Part shown: piece by piece, positions 14,478-20,360 of the stretch
How positions within the stretch are numbered: position 1 is the first letter of the stretch
Layout: each line of letters starts with the position of its first letter
Source: JANLSO01 sp031362405
GTDB lineage: Bacteria; Actinomycetota; Thermoleophilia; Miltoncostaeales; Miltoncostaeaceae
Reading direction: 5' to 3'
DNA length: 20,360 nt
Assembly (NCBI GenBank): GCA_031362405.1
Contig: JANLSO010000081.1
Span: 1 to 20,360, forward strand
Made by a program: the position numbers and the translations under genes
The notes under the pieces: model-generated
The model's database searches: none
The model's input: the letters and a program-made list of their open reading frames with translations, nothing else
What the model was told of the DNA's origin: nothing

Positions 14478-14487
14478 CGGTGGTGAG
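14398..14487. repeat. 16-bp direct repeat GCGCATCGGTGGTGAG, 58 bp apart
   Basis: The identical 16-mer occurs at 14398-14413 and 14472-14487. It falls where the lipoprotein-like frame loses family-like sequence and where the shredded membrane gene begins. On the minus strand one copy encodes ELTTDAP in that gene's frame. A local duplication, or slippage during replication or assembly, could explain it. Confidence 0.8.
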
Positions 14488-14771
14488 CCCCGGTCGGGCA
14501 GCGCGGCGAACGTGGGGTCGCCGGTTGGATTCGGCCGGTACTCGGTGACCTCAGGAGCCCAGCGGTCGGCGCGGGAGATCCCGGCTGCGGTGAAGGCGGC
14601 GGTGAGCTCTTGCTGGCTGGCGTTGGCCGAGACCTTCGCCCCTACGGCGGCGGCGGTAGCGACGGTAGGCGTTGTTGCGGCGGTCGCGTCCTGAGTCGAG
14701 GAGTCTGATCCAGATCCGAACACGATGGCGGTGGATACGCAGAGCGCGGCGAGCACAAAAGGTGTTTTCAT
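14415..14771 (-). CDS. Secreted, lipoprotein-like small protein, C-terminus probably frameshifted
   Basis: From ATG 14771 the product starts MKTPFVLAALCVSTAIVFGS, a signal peptide of lipoprotein type. The lipobox position reads V-F-G-S where V-F-G-C is expected; TCT differs from TGT (Cys) by one base. After a low-complexity Ala/Thr segment comes an ordered region, KVSANASQQELTAAFTAAGI then SRADRWAPEVTEYRPNP, ending near DPTFAALP (about 14505). The remaining residues (RGSPPMRSFGAASQ and on) are Arg-rich and unlike a natural C-terminus; they run into the 16-bp repeat and the next gene's start. I infer a real secreted protein whose end, and perhaps lipid anchor, have been lost. An upstream extension to 14882 overlaps the divergent dehalogenase gene and is not used. 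Confidence 0.5.
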   Translation of the reverse strand: MKTPFVLAALCVSTAIVFGSGSDSSTQDATAATTPTVATAAAVGAKVSANASQQELTAAFTAAGISRADRWAPEVTEYRPNPTGDPTFAALPDRGSPPMRSFGAASQAWRGRRARNRS

Positions 14772-14823
14772 GAGCGGCAGACAGCGTTGAGTTGTTGAGA
14801 ACCCTCCGAGAGGCAGCAACGCG

Positions 14824-15612
14824 GTGCGACCTCCCAAAGCTCTGTTCTTCGACGTCTTCGGGACGTGCGTCGACTGGCGCACGAGCGTCTCGCGCGAGAT
14901 CGAATCGCTCGCCGCACGGGTGGGTGTGAGTGTCGACGCCCCCGCAATCGCCGACGCGTGGCGCGCGGAGTATCAGCCACAGATGGAGACGGTGCGCCGC
15001 GGTTCGCGGCCCTGGGTAAACCTGGACGTGCTTCATCGCGAAGCGCTCGACGTGGTTCTCGCCGGCACCGCCCTGTCGAGCATCGGCGACAACGAACGAA
15101 ACGGCCTGACCCGGGCGTGGCACCGCCTCGACCCGTGGCCCGACACCGTCGAGGGGCTGACCCGAATGAAACGCGACCACATGGTCGCCCCGAACTCCAA
15201 CGGCCACATCGCCCTGATCCTGAACATGGCTCGGCGGGCGAGCCTTCCGTGGGACGTCATCCTCGGGGCCGAGACTGCACGGGCCTACAAGCCCCTCCCC
15301 GAGGCATACCTGCGCAACGTTGCGCTGATCGACTGCACGCCGCACGAGGTGATGATGGTCGCCGCCCACAACAGCGACCTGATCGCCGCCGCCGGTTGCG
15401 GCCTTCGGACAGCATTCGTCCGGCGCCCCATTGAGTACGGCCCCCTCCAGACCACGGACCTTGAACCTGCCCCCTCCTGCGACCTCGTGGCCGAGGACCT
15501 CATCGACTTGGCGTGGCAGCTGGTGCGCCTGAACGACGACCGAGTCGTCTCCGGTCACGGGCTACCCCATGACGGCACGAACTATGCGGCACCGAGCGAG
15601 AAGCGGCCGTAG
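14824..15612 (+). CDS. Haloacid dehalogenase, type II (HAD superfamily)
   Basis: A 262-residue HAD-fold hydrolase. Motif I is FFDVFGTCVDW with nucleophile Asp10. Motif II is VAPNSNGH (Ser125-Asn126), matching the S-N-G/A of L-2-haloacid dehalogenases. The motif III lysine is Lys156 in RAYKPLPEAY, and motif IV is MVAAHNSDLIAA (Asn183-Ser184-Asp185). The F-D-x-F-G-T-x-x-D-W start and the H-N-x-D-L block are typical of type II (S)-2-haloacid dehalogenases, which hydrolyse 2-haloacids with inversion; related HAD proteins are phosphatases. Start GTG 14824 follows GAGAGG about 10 bases upstream. The last ~30 residues overlap, antisense, the 3' end of the hydrolase gene. It is divergent from the lipoprotein-like gene (52-base gap). 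Confidence 0.88.
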   Translation: MRPPKALFFDVFGTCVDWRTSVSREIESLAARVGVSVDAPAIADAWRAEYQPQMETVRRGSRPWVNLDVLHREALDVVLAGTALSSIGDNERNGLTRAWHRLDPWPDTVEGLTRMKRDHMVAPNSNGHIALILNMARRASLPWDVILGAETARAYKPLPEAYLRNVALIDCTPHEVMMVAAHNSDLIAAAGCGLRTAFVRRPIEYGPLQTTDLEPAPSCDLVAEDLIDLAWQLVRLNDDRVVSGHGLPHDGTNYAAPSEKRP

Positions 15613-16445
15613 CGCGAGTTCTCGAGCCCGACGGCGCCGGCGATCAGGCGGGCAACCGCCTCAGGCTGCTCGAGCATCGGCAGGTGAGCCACTCCCGCAA
15701 GCTCAACGGCTTCGGGCACGTTCGCCAGACGCGCGACGAGCACGCGGCAGCAGGCGATGACCGGTGGTAGGTCGAGAACCCCCCAGATAACCGTCACCGG
15801 AAGTCGGATCTCCTCGAGCGCCGCCCACGTGTCCGGGGCAGCGAATCCCTCACCGTCAGAAGACTCGGCAGCGAGCGCGATGGCGTTCATGTGGAGCGCA
15901 AGCTCTCGAGCCGGCCCGGCGACGCGACCCTCGAGGCCCGCGGGGCCGTCGAGCCAGAGCCGGATTTCGAGGTGGTTGACGGCGTCGAGATCTCCAGATT
16001 CGTCGGCCCGATCGATCTCCTCATCGATCGCTCGGGTGGCGTCATCCAGCCCGAAATGCTCCAAACCCGGAGCACCACTGACCCCGGGAGCGAAAAGCAC
16101 AAGACCGGCTATGCGATCGGGGTGCTCGAAGGCGACATCGAGTGCGACCCGGCCACCCTGGGAGTTCCCGACCAACCAGACCGGCCCGTCGGTTGTCGCG
16201 TCGAGCACCGAAAGCAGGTCATCGACCTGACGAAAGGGCGCCGCGGTGGCGGGTGTCTCGCCGAATCCGCGTCGATCGTAGGCGACGACGTCAGCACCGC
16301 GGGCGTTGAGGCCGGGCATGACGTCAGCCCACGCACGCTGGTCGGCCACACCCGCATGCAGAAGAACCACGCTCGGGCCGGTCCCGCGCAGACGCCCTGC
16401 CGCCAGGGGCGTTCCGTCGGCAGCGCGAATCTCCAAACCGGCCAT
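15582..16445 (-). CDS. Alpha/beta hydrolase
   Basis: A 287-residue alpha/beta-hydrolase. The oxyanion strand is PSVVLLHAGVADQRAW (24-39), the nucleophile elbow is LVGNSQGG with Ser95, the likely acid is the Asp in VIWGVLDLP, and the catalytic His is in GVAHLPMLEQPE near the C-terminus. VAYDRRGFGET (54-64) matches the epoxide-hydrolase/haloperoxidase-like group of small soluble esterases and C-C hydrolases. The substrate cannot be told. ATG 16445 begins the fold (MAGLEIRAADG); the frame is open to 16556 but those residues look non-coding. It is convergent with the dehalogenase, with a 31-base overlap of the 3' ends, and divergent from the lactate dehydrogenase gene. No shared pathway with the dehalogenase is shown. 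Confidence 0.88.
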   Translation of the reverse strand: MAGLEIRAADGTPLAAGRLRGTGPSVVLLHAGVADQRAWADVMPGLNARGADVVAYDRRGFGETPATAAPFRQVDDLLSVLDATTDGPVWLVGNSQGGRVALDVAFEHPDRIAGLVLFAPGVSGAPGLEHFGLDDATRAIDEEIDRADESGDLDAVNHLEIRLWLDGPAGLEGRVAGPARELALHMNAIALAAESSDGEGFAAPDTWAALEEIRLPVTVIWGVLDLPPVIACCRVLVARLANVPEAVELAGVAHLPMLEQPEAVARLIAGAVGLENSRYGRFSLGAA

Positions 16446-16530
16446 GCGGGGAGTTTGGCAAAGCCCGGGGTCGGGCACTGGCGAAGCGCGGAGGTTTCGG
16501 GTGAGGAAATGCCCGACGGGAGAGGCACGC

Positions 16531-17529
16531 ATGCAGATGCTGATCTTCAGCACCAAGGCTTACGAGCGCCGACCGCTGATCGACGCCAACGCTCGACACC
16601 GTCACGAGCTGCACTTTCTGGAAGAGCACCTGACGGCCCGGACAGCCGCGCTCGCCGACGGTTTCGAGACGGTGTGTGCGTTCGTCAACGATGAGCTCAA
16701 CGAAACGGTGCTCGGCCGCCTCTCCGGCGGAGGCACACGACTGATCGCCTTGCGGTCCGCAGGCTTCAATCATGTCGACCTCGCCGCGGCACGGTCGCTC
16801 GGCATAACCGTCGCGCGCGTGCCCGCGTACTCACCACACGCGGTGGCCGAGCACGCGGTTGCGCTCGTCTTGGCGCTGAATCGAAAGATCCATCGCGCCT
16901 ACAACCGGGTGCGGGAAGGAAACTTCGCACTCGATGGCCTGCTCGGCTTCGATCTGAACGGGAAGACGGTCGGCGTCGTGGGAACCGGCCACATCGGAGA
17001 CGTCTTCGCCCAGATCATGGCGGGCTTTGGCTGCCGCGTGATCGCCTTCGACCCCGCCAGCGACGCGGCGAAGCCCTACGCCAGCTACGTGTCCTGGGAC
17101 GAACTGCTCGGCGAGTCTGACGTCATCTCGCTGCACTGCCCCCTGCTCCCGGAGACGCGTCACATGATCGATTCCGCGGCGTTGGACGAAATGAAACCCG
17201 GGGTGATCCTGATCAACACCAGCCGTGGCGCGCTTGTCGATACGCCCGCCGTTGTCGAGGCCCTGAAGGCAGGACGGGTCGGCTCGCTCGGCCTCGATGT
17301 CTACGAGGAGGAAGCGGGGCTCTTCTTCGAGGATCTCTCGAACAGCGTGATCACCGATGACACGTTTAGTCGGTTGCTGACCTTCCCGAACGTGATCATC
17401 ACCGGCCACCAGGGCTTCTTCACCCGAGAGGCACTTGCGAACATCGCTGAGACCACGCTCTGCAACGTCTCCGCTTTTGAGACGGGCAAGGGGACCCTTT
17501 TCGAGGTGCCGCTACCGCGGCTGGCCTGA
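16531..17529 (+). CDS. D-2-hydroxyacid dehydrogenase, D-lactate dehydrogenase (LdhA) type
   Basis: A 332-residue NAD-dependent dehydrogenase that would interconvert pyruvate and D-lactate. The NAD-binding motif is GTGHIG (151-156) with Asp174 in IAFDPA for the ribose. The catalytic set is Arg232 (NTSRGALVDT), Glu261 (LDVYEEEAGLFFED) and His293 (TGHQGFFT). The LDVYEEE-x-x-LFFED stretch and the RSAGFNHVDLAAA motif (75-87) match fermentative D-LDH rather than glycerate or phosphoglycerate dehydrogenase. ATG 16531 follows GGGAGAGG (16518-16525); the frame is open to 16306 but that part is antisense to the hydrolase. The 3' end is the last chromosomal gene before the tRNA-Lys attachment fragment. 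Confidence 0.9.
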   Translation: MQMLIFSTKAYERRPLIDANARHRHELHFLEEHLTARTAALADGFETVCAFVNDELNETVLGRLSGGGTRLIALRSAGFNHVDLAAARSLGITVARVPAYSPHAVAEHAVALVLALNRKIHRAYNRVREGNFALDGLLGFDLNGKTVGVVGTGHIGDVFAQIMAGFGCRVIAFDPASDAAKPYASYVSWDELLGESDVISLHCPLLPETRHMIDSAALDEMKPGVILINTSRGALVDTPAVVEALKAGRVGSLGLDVYEEEAGLFFEDLSNSVITDDTFSRLLTFPNVIITGHQGFFTREALANIAETTLCNVSAFETGKGTLFEVPLPRLA

Positions 17530-17689
17530 GGTGAATGCCCGGCGTCTCCGCGCGTCGTGAGGCAAGGTCCGCCGCATCACTTCGGTGGTCGCGCCAGGTG
17601 CCGGACACCGGACTTCATCGCTACCCACCAGGCAGCCCGGCCTCGACCCGAACCATGCCCGGTGGCGCATCCGCATGCAGTCGAGAAAA

Positions 17690-17731
17690 TGGGCCGTGAA
17701 GGATTCGAACCTTCGACCTTGGGATTAAGAG
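17690..17731 (-). tRNA. Partial tRNA-Lys(CTT), 3' half only: attachment-site remnant
   Basis: On the minus strand 17731-17690 reads anticodon loop CTCTTAA (anticodon CTT), the 3' anticodon-stem strand TCCCA, variable loop, T arm GAAGGTTCGAATCCTTC, and acceptor 3' strand CGGCCCA. The anticodon-stem 5' strand, D arm and acceptor 5' strand (expected TGGGCCG) are missing: beyond the anticodon loop the sequence is unrelated. This is the footprint of a tyrosine recombinase that inserts in the 3' half of tRNA genes and leaves a duplicated 3' segment at the far end of the element. From the orientation, the element lies on the anticodon side (higher coordinates) and the flanking chromosome at lower coordinates. 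It is not a functional tRNA. Confidence 0.8.
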
Positions 17732-17744
17732 TAGTCCCCAGCCA

Positions 17745-17769
17745 TCTCGGCGAGTCTCGGGCGGTCTCG
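17745..17769 (+). repeat. Three TCTCG motifs at exact 10-bp spacing (cluster 1)
   Basis: TCTCG begins at 17745, 17755 and 17765, so the motifs lie on one face of the helix, 14 bases inside the tRNA-Lys fragment. Two copies extend to GTCTCG and two to TCTCGG. Directly repeated, helically phased short motifs beside an attachment core are typical of integrase arm sites or excisionase (directionality factor) sites. Confidence 0.65.
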
Positions 17770-17817
17770 TAGTTTGTGGTTCACGGGCGGGATCGACGGC
17801 GTTTCAGCCTCGATGTG

Positions 17818-17842
17818 TCTCGGTGGGTCTTGGTAGGTCTTG
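17818..17842 (+). repeat. Three TCTYG motifs at exact 10-bp spacing (cluster 2)
   Basis: TCTCG at 17818 and TCTTG at 17828 and 17838 repeat the arrangement of cluster 1, with GTCTYG in all three. The start of cluster 2 is 73 bp from that of cluster 1, about seven helical turns. The cluster abuts the tandem 11-bp repeat and lies 34 bases before the rep start, so it could also be a rep operator. Confidence 0.65.
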
Positions 17843-17861
17843 TTCCCACTTTGTTCCCACC
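17840..17861 (+). repeat. Tandem 11-bp repeat TTGTTCCCAC(T/C)
   Basis: TTGTTCCCACT (17840-17850) is followed at once by TTGTTCCCACC (17851-17861). The pair stands 14 bases before the rep GTG start. It may be a protein-binding site for the initiator (autoregulation) or for the element's recombinase. A TTG at 17840 could start the rep frame but would put the repeat inside the coding sequence. Confidence 0.7.
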
Positions 17862-17875
17862 CCAGGGGTGGAGCC

Positions 17876-18856
17876 GTGACCGACGAGATGGGGTTCGTCG
17901 CCCCGCAGGATACGACCCTTCAGGCGCTTGTCGAGCGCGGTCTGGCGCTTTCAAGGGCGCGGGAGGCATCCCAGGTCAACGAGGCTCCGCCCATCGAGGC
18001 CGTCGTCCCATGCGACGACTCGACGATGATGGTCGCGCCGCGGTCGCTCGGACTCGCATCGGACCGCGCTTGCGTCGAGACCAACCTGGCCCGCAAGGGC
18101 CTGTGGCGGCCGAGCACCGCCAAGAATGAAGGCGGCGAGCTGGTGCGCCTGCTCGACTCAACCGACCAGCTTGGCCCGGTACAGCGCATCGACGTGGGAC
18201 CACCGCTCGGCGCCCTCGCCTTCGACGTCATCGTCTGGGCCTGCTCGCGCTGGCGTGAACGTGGCGAGACCGAGGTGCGGCATGTCCCGTTCACCCTCCA
18301 GGCACTGGGGGACGACCTTGGCTGGCGTCGCGGCGGCGGGACCAACGGCGAACTCACCCGCGTCCTCGATGCCCTCCGGCAGGCGACCTTCAGGGCCCGC
18401 GTCTACAACGCCCGCCTCGCAGAAACCCGCATCGATACGTTCGGCCTTCTTGACCGCTGGGAACGCGGCGAACCCGACCGCGCTGGCCGGGCCGCCACGC
18501 CGGGGTTCCTCGTCCTCGGCGACTGGCTCCAGGAGCAGCTATGCCGCAAACACGTCACCTTCGTCAACTGGAGCGAGCTGCGGTCCTTGCGAAGCGCCAC
18601 GGCCCGCCGGCTTTTCGTCTACCTGGAGTCTGAGCGCTTCGTGGGATCGGTTTGGCAACGCCGAGTAGACGAGCCGCTGCTGACGACCCTCGGTATCACC
18701 GCGACCAAGCCGTTCCACAAACGCGCGACGCTCAAGCGAGCCGCAATGGAGGTGACTTCGGCGCAGAACCACTACGCCGTTGTGAGTCTTGAGCAGACGG
18801 GTGAACGAGCCTCCTACGTCCTGGTGGCACGCCGCCGCGACGACCCGTCGAAGTGA
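17876..18856 (+). CDS. Plasmid-type replication initiator (RepA/TrfA-like winged-helix protein)
   Basis: A 326-residue soluble protein from GTG 17876, chosen because GGGGTGG (17865-17871) lies just upstream. The body has two winged-helix-like blocks. The first has GALAFDVIVWACSRWRERGE and VPFTLQALGDDLGWRRGGGT, leading to ELTRVLDALRQATF. The second has VNWSELRSLRSATARRLFVY then LESERF, followed by LLTTLGITATKPFHKRATLK, which resembles the S-x-x-A-R-R-L-Y-x-x-L motif and C-terminal DNA-binding domain of RepA/TrfA/Rep_3 initiators. Between them is FGLLDRWERGE and FLVLGDWLQEQL. It would bind the iterons found 5 bases downstream and open the origin. The N-terminal ~90 residues are not recognised. 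A transcription factor is a less likely alternative because of the adjoining iterons. Confidence 0.72.
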   Translation: MTDEMGFVAPQDTTLQALVERGLALSRAREASQVNEAPPIEAVVPCDDSTMMVAPRSLGLASDRACVETNLARKGLWRPSTAKNEGGELVRLLDSTDQLGPVQRIDVGPPLGALAFDVIVWACSRWRERGETEVRHVPFTLQALGDDLGWRRGGGTNGELTRVLDALRQATFRARVYNARLAETRIDTFGLLDRWERGEPDRAGRAATPGFLVLGDWLQEQLCRKHVTFVNWSELRSLRSATARRLFVYLESERFVGSVWQRRVDEPLLTTLGITATKPFHKRATLKRAAMEVTSAQNHYAVVSLEQTGERASYVLVARRRDDPSK

Positions 18857-18860
18857 TCAT

Positions 18861-19027
18861 GACCACCGCAGGCCGGGCGATGGACCGCCGCAGTCGACGC
18901 GATGGTCCCACCGCTGCCCCGGCACTGGGAATGGTGCAAACCGCCGCACCCCAAGCGATGGACCCCCGCAGCTGGTGCGATGAACCGCCGCAGGTACGGC
19001 TACGCCACCGCCGCAGTCAGAGCGATG
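18861..19027 (+). repeat. Array of 22-bp iterons, probable replication origin
   Basis: Units start at 18861, 18883, 18939, 18961, 18983 and 19006, each 22 bp. The consensus is RACCGCCGCAG, five variable bases, then GCGATG. Five of six units end in GCGATG exactly (18983 ends GCTACG). A seventh, poor unit lies at about 18905-18926 and 12 unrelated bases follow it. Units 1-2 and 4-5-6 are head-to-tail without gaps; the last is offset by one base. Two-turn direct iterons just after an initiator gene are the classic layout of iteron-controlled plasmid origins. The less GC-rich stretch at 19030-19105 could be the unwinding region. The period is not a multiple of 3, so this is not a protein repeat. 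Confidence 0.8.
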
Positions 19028-19101
19028 CGTGGACAGCAAAAGGCGCTGCAAGACCCGCGAAATCAGAATGACTAGTCCGAAGAGAGTCCGAACAATCAGT
19101 C

Positions 19102-19126
19102 GACGCGACTCCCGACGGGTCGCGTC
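19102..19126. terminator. Hairpin between the iterons and the insertion sequence
   Basis: GACGCGAC (19102-19109) and GTCGCGTC (19119-19126) form a perfect 8-bp GC-rich stem with a 9-base loop. No T run follows. It could be a terminator or an origin-associated structure. The rest of the gap to the transposase start (19127-19273) holds no recognisable gene and presumably contains the left end of the insertion sequence, whose inverted repeat cannot be fixed without its partner. Confidence 0.4.
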
Positions 19127-19273
19127 ACATGCCGATGCCCTGACAACCCCCGAGCGGAGAGCGGTTTGCTGACGTCCCTTCGAGTGGTGTGATTTCCGGG
19201 AGCCGGTAGCCACTGAGAGGGCCACCGGGTGATCCTCGGCGTGACCTACCAAGTCGCGCTGAAGGAGAACCCG

Positions 19274-20360
19274 ATGGCCCTCGATAAGGATGCCCTGTCC
19301 GACCTGCTCGACGCACTACGCGCGGGCGGTGATCTGGATGTGGTGCGCACCGGCATGCAGCTGGTGCTGCAGTCATTGATCGACCTGGAGGCGACCGAGG
19401 CGATCGGCGCCGGCCGCTACGAGAGAAGCCCGGAGCGGCTCACCCACCGAAACGGCGCCCGCGAGCGCCTTCTGTCCACCAAAGCCGGCGATCTGGAGCT
19501 CCAGATCCCCAAGTTGCGCCACGGCGCCTTCTTCCCCTCGCTGCTCGAGCCGCGCCGTCGCATCGACCGGGCCCTGTGGGCGGTCGTGATGGAGGCCTAC
19601 GTCCACGGGGTGTCAACGCGCAAGGTCGATGACCTCGTGCGCGCGCTCGGCATCGAGGCCGGGATCTCCAAGTCCGAGGTCTCGCGCATCTGCGCACAGC
19701 TCGATCAGCACGTCGGTGCCTTTCGTGACCGCTCGCTTGCGAGCGTCCGCTTTCCCTACGTCTTTCTCGATGCGACCTACCTGAAGGCCCACCAGGGACC
19801 GCACGTCGTCTCAAAGGCCGTGGTGATTGCCACCGGGGTGCGCGCCGACGGTGGCCGCGAGGTCCTTGGCCTGGCCGTCGGCGACTCCGAGGACGGCGCC
19901 TTCTGGACGGCCTTCCTTCGCAGCCTGCGGGCTCGTGGCCTGGGCGGCGTCAAACTGGTGATCTCTGATGCCCATGAGGGCTTGCGCTCCGCGATCGCCG
20001 CCGTGATCGTCGGCGCCAGCTGGCAGAGGTGCCGCGTCCACTTCATGCGAAACGTCTTGGCGCGGGTGCCCAAGGGCTCGGCCGAGATGGTGGCGGCGGC
20101 GATTCGCACGATCTTCGCCCAGCCCGACGCCGAGGCGGTCGCTGAGCAGCTGGAGTCGATCGCCGGAAAGCTCGGGCGCCAATTCCCGGCCGTCGAGCAG
20201 ATGCTCCTGGACGCCGCCCCCGACATCTTGGCCTTTGGGGGATTCCCGGTGAGCCACTGGCGCCGGATCTGGTCGACGAACCCGCTTGAGCGGGTCAACG
20301 GCGAGATCAAGCGCCGCGCCGACGTGGTGGGGATATTCCCCAACGACGCCGCGATCGTGC
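19274..20360 (+). CDS. IS256-family (Mutator-type) transposase, runs off the window
   Basis: ATG 19274 follows GAAGGAG (19261-19267) and opens a frame of 362 codons with no stop before the window ends; IS256 transposases are usually about 400-430 residues, so roughly the last tenth is missing. The start MALDKDALSDLLDALRAG and the RYERSPERLTHRNGAR segment are family-typical. The DDE catalytic residues are Asp in VFLDATYLKAH, Asp in LVISDAHEGL, and Glu within NPLERVNGEIKRR. The family signature WQRCRVHFMRN lies between the second Asp and the Glu. The visible gene looks intact and may be active. It lies about 250 bases past the iterons. Confidence 0.92.
   Translation, partial: MALDKDALSDLLDALRAGGDLDVVRTGMQLVLQSLIDLEATEAIGAGRYERSPERLTHRNGARERLLSTKAGDLELQIPKLRHGAFFPSLLEPRRRIDRALWAVVMEAYVHGVSTRKVDDLVRALGIEAGISKSEVSRICAQLDQHVGAFRDRSLASVRFPYVFLDATYLKAHQGPHVVSKAVVIATGVRADGGREVLGLAVGDSEDGAFWTAFLRSLRARGLGGVKLVISDAHEGLRSAIAAVIVGASWQRCRVHFMRNVLARVPKGSAEMVAAAIRTIFAQPDAEAVAEQLESIAGKLGRQFPAVEQMLLDAAPDILAFGGFPVSHWRRIWSTNPLERVNGEIKRRADVVGIFPNDAAIV

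Larger units (their letters stand above)
17690..20360. mobile_element. One end of an integrated plasmid-like genomic element (partial)
   Basis: The left boundary is the tRNA-Lys 3' fragment. Inside are phased repeat clusters, a replication initiator gene, a 22-bp iteron array and an IS256-type transposase gene; the chromosomal housekeeping and metabolic genes stop at 17529. The combination suggests a site-specifically integrated element carrying its own replication module. No integrase, relaxase or second attachment site is inside the window, so the extent and mobility are inferred. Confidence 0.6.

Noticed and set aside
14415..14487. The 16-bp direct repeat as attachment sites of a small mobile element
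   Set aside because: Only 58 bp lie between the copies, with no mobility gene, so slippage or local duplication is a simpler reading.
17557..17772. 71-codon forward ORF containing GREGFEPSTLGLRV
   Set aside because: This peptide is the well-known artefact of translating the antisense of a tRNA T arm. The ORF crosses the tRNA-Lys fragment and has no other support.
18861..19027. Repeat array considered as a CRISPR
   Set aside because: Units are 22 bp, mostly head-to-tail with only five internal variable bases, and no cas gene is near. The pattern is that of iterons, not repeat-spacer units.
18853..19071. 72-codon ORF running through the iteron array
   Set aside because: The 22-bp period is not a multiple of three, so the repetition is at the DNA level. 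There is no ribosome site, and the frame begins at the end of the rep gene.

Overview
High-GC DNA with dense, short-gapped and often overlapping genes, actinobacterial -10 motifs (TANNNT type), a Ser/Thr/Pro-rich LytR_C wall protein and GtrA/GT-C membrane proteins. This points to an actinobacterium; Acidimicrobiia is my best guess, from gene flavour only. There is no rRNA and no complete tRNA to settle the taxonomy.

Left part (1-7728). A 5'-truncated crotonase remnant runs off the left edge. A forward run follows: ketopantoate reductase, a YdeI/OmdA-type protein, a 61-aa ORF, a glutathione S-transferase, a 63-aa ORF, and a polytopic membrane-protein gene broken by a stop codon and a frameshift. 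A reverse-strand block comes next: aminotransferase and D-Ala-D-Ala ligase (coupled, TGATG), a VapBC-type toxin-antitoxin pair whose antitoxin looks leaderless, and a SAM methyltransferase.

Middle (7729-17529). A forward gtrA gene and two GT-C/GT87-like membrane glycosyltransferases overlap one another and probably handle a lipid-linked cell-surface glycan. They end in a perfect 18-bp-arm palindrome. DhnA-type fructose-bisphosphate aldolase (with its own TAGGCT -10 and a hairpin terminator) and a membrane-anchored LytR_C protein follow. The reverse strand then holds an HPP-family membrane protein behind two damaged upstream genes, a lipoprotein-like ORF lacking its lipobox Cys and a shredded small membrane protein. 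Next are a type II haloacid dehalogenase, a convergent alpha/beta hydrolase and a D-lactate-dehydrogenase-type 2-hydroxyacid dehydrogenase.

Right part (17690-20360). The best candidate for an undescribed system is here. A 3'-half tRNA-Lys(CTT) fragment, lacking its 5' half, marks the edge of an integrated element lying to its right. Directly inside are two clusters of three TCTYG motifs at exact 10-bp spacing, a tandem 11-bp repeat, a RepA/TrfA-like replication initiator gene, and immediately after it a 22-bp tandem iteron array (six good units plus one degenerate unit). An IS256-family transposase gene then runs off the window. I read this as one end of an integrated, plasmid-derived, site-specific element that kept its own replicon. 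The integrase and second attachment site should lie beyond the right edge.
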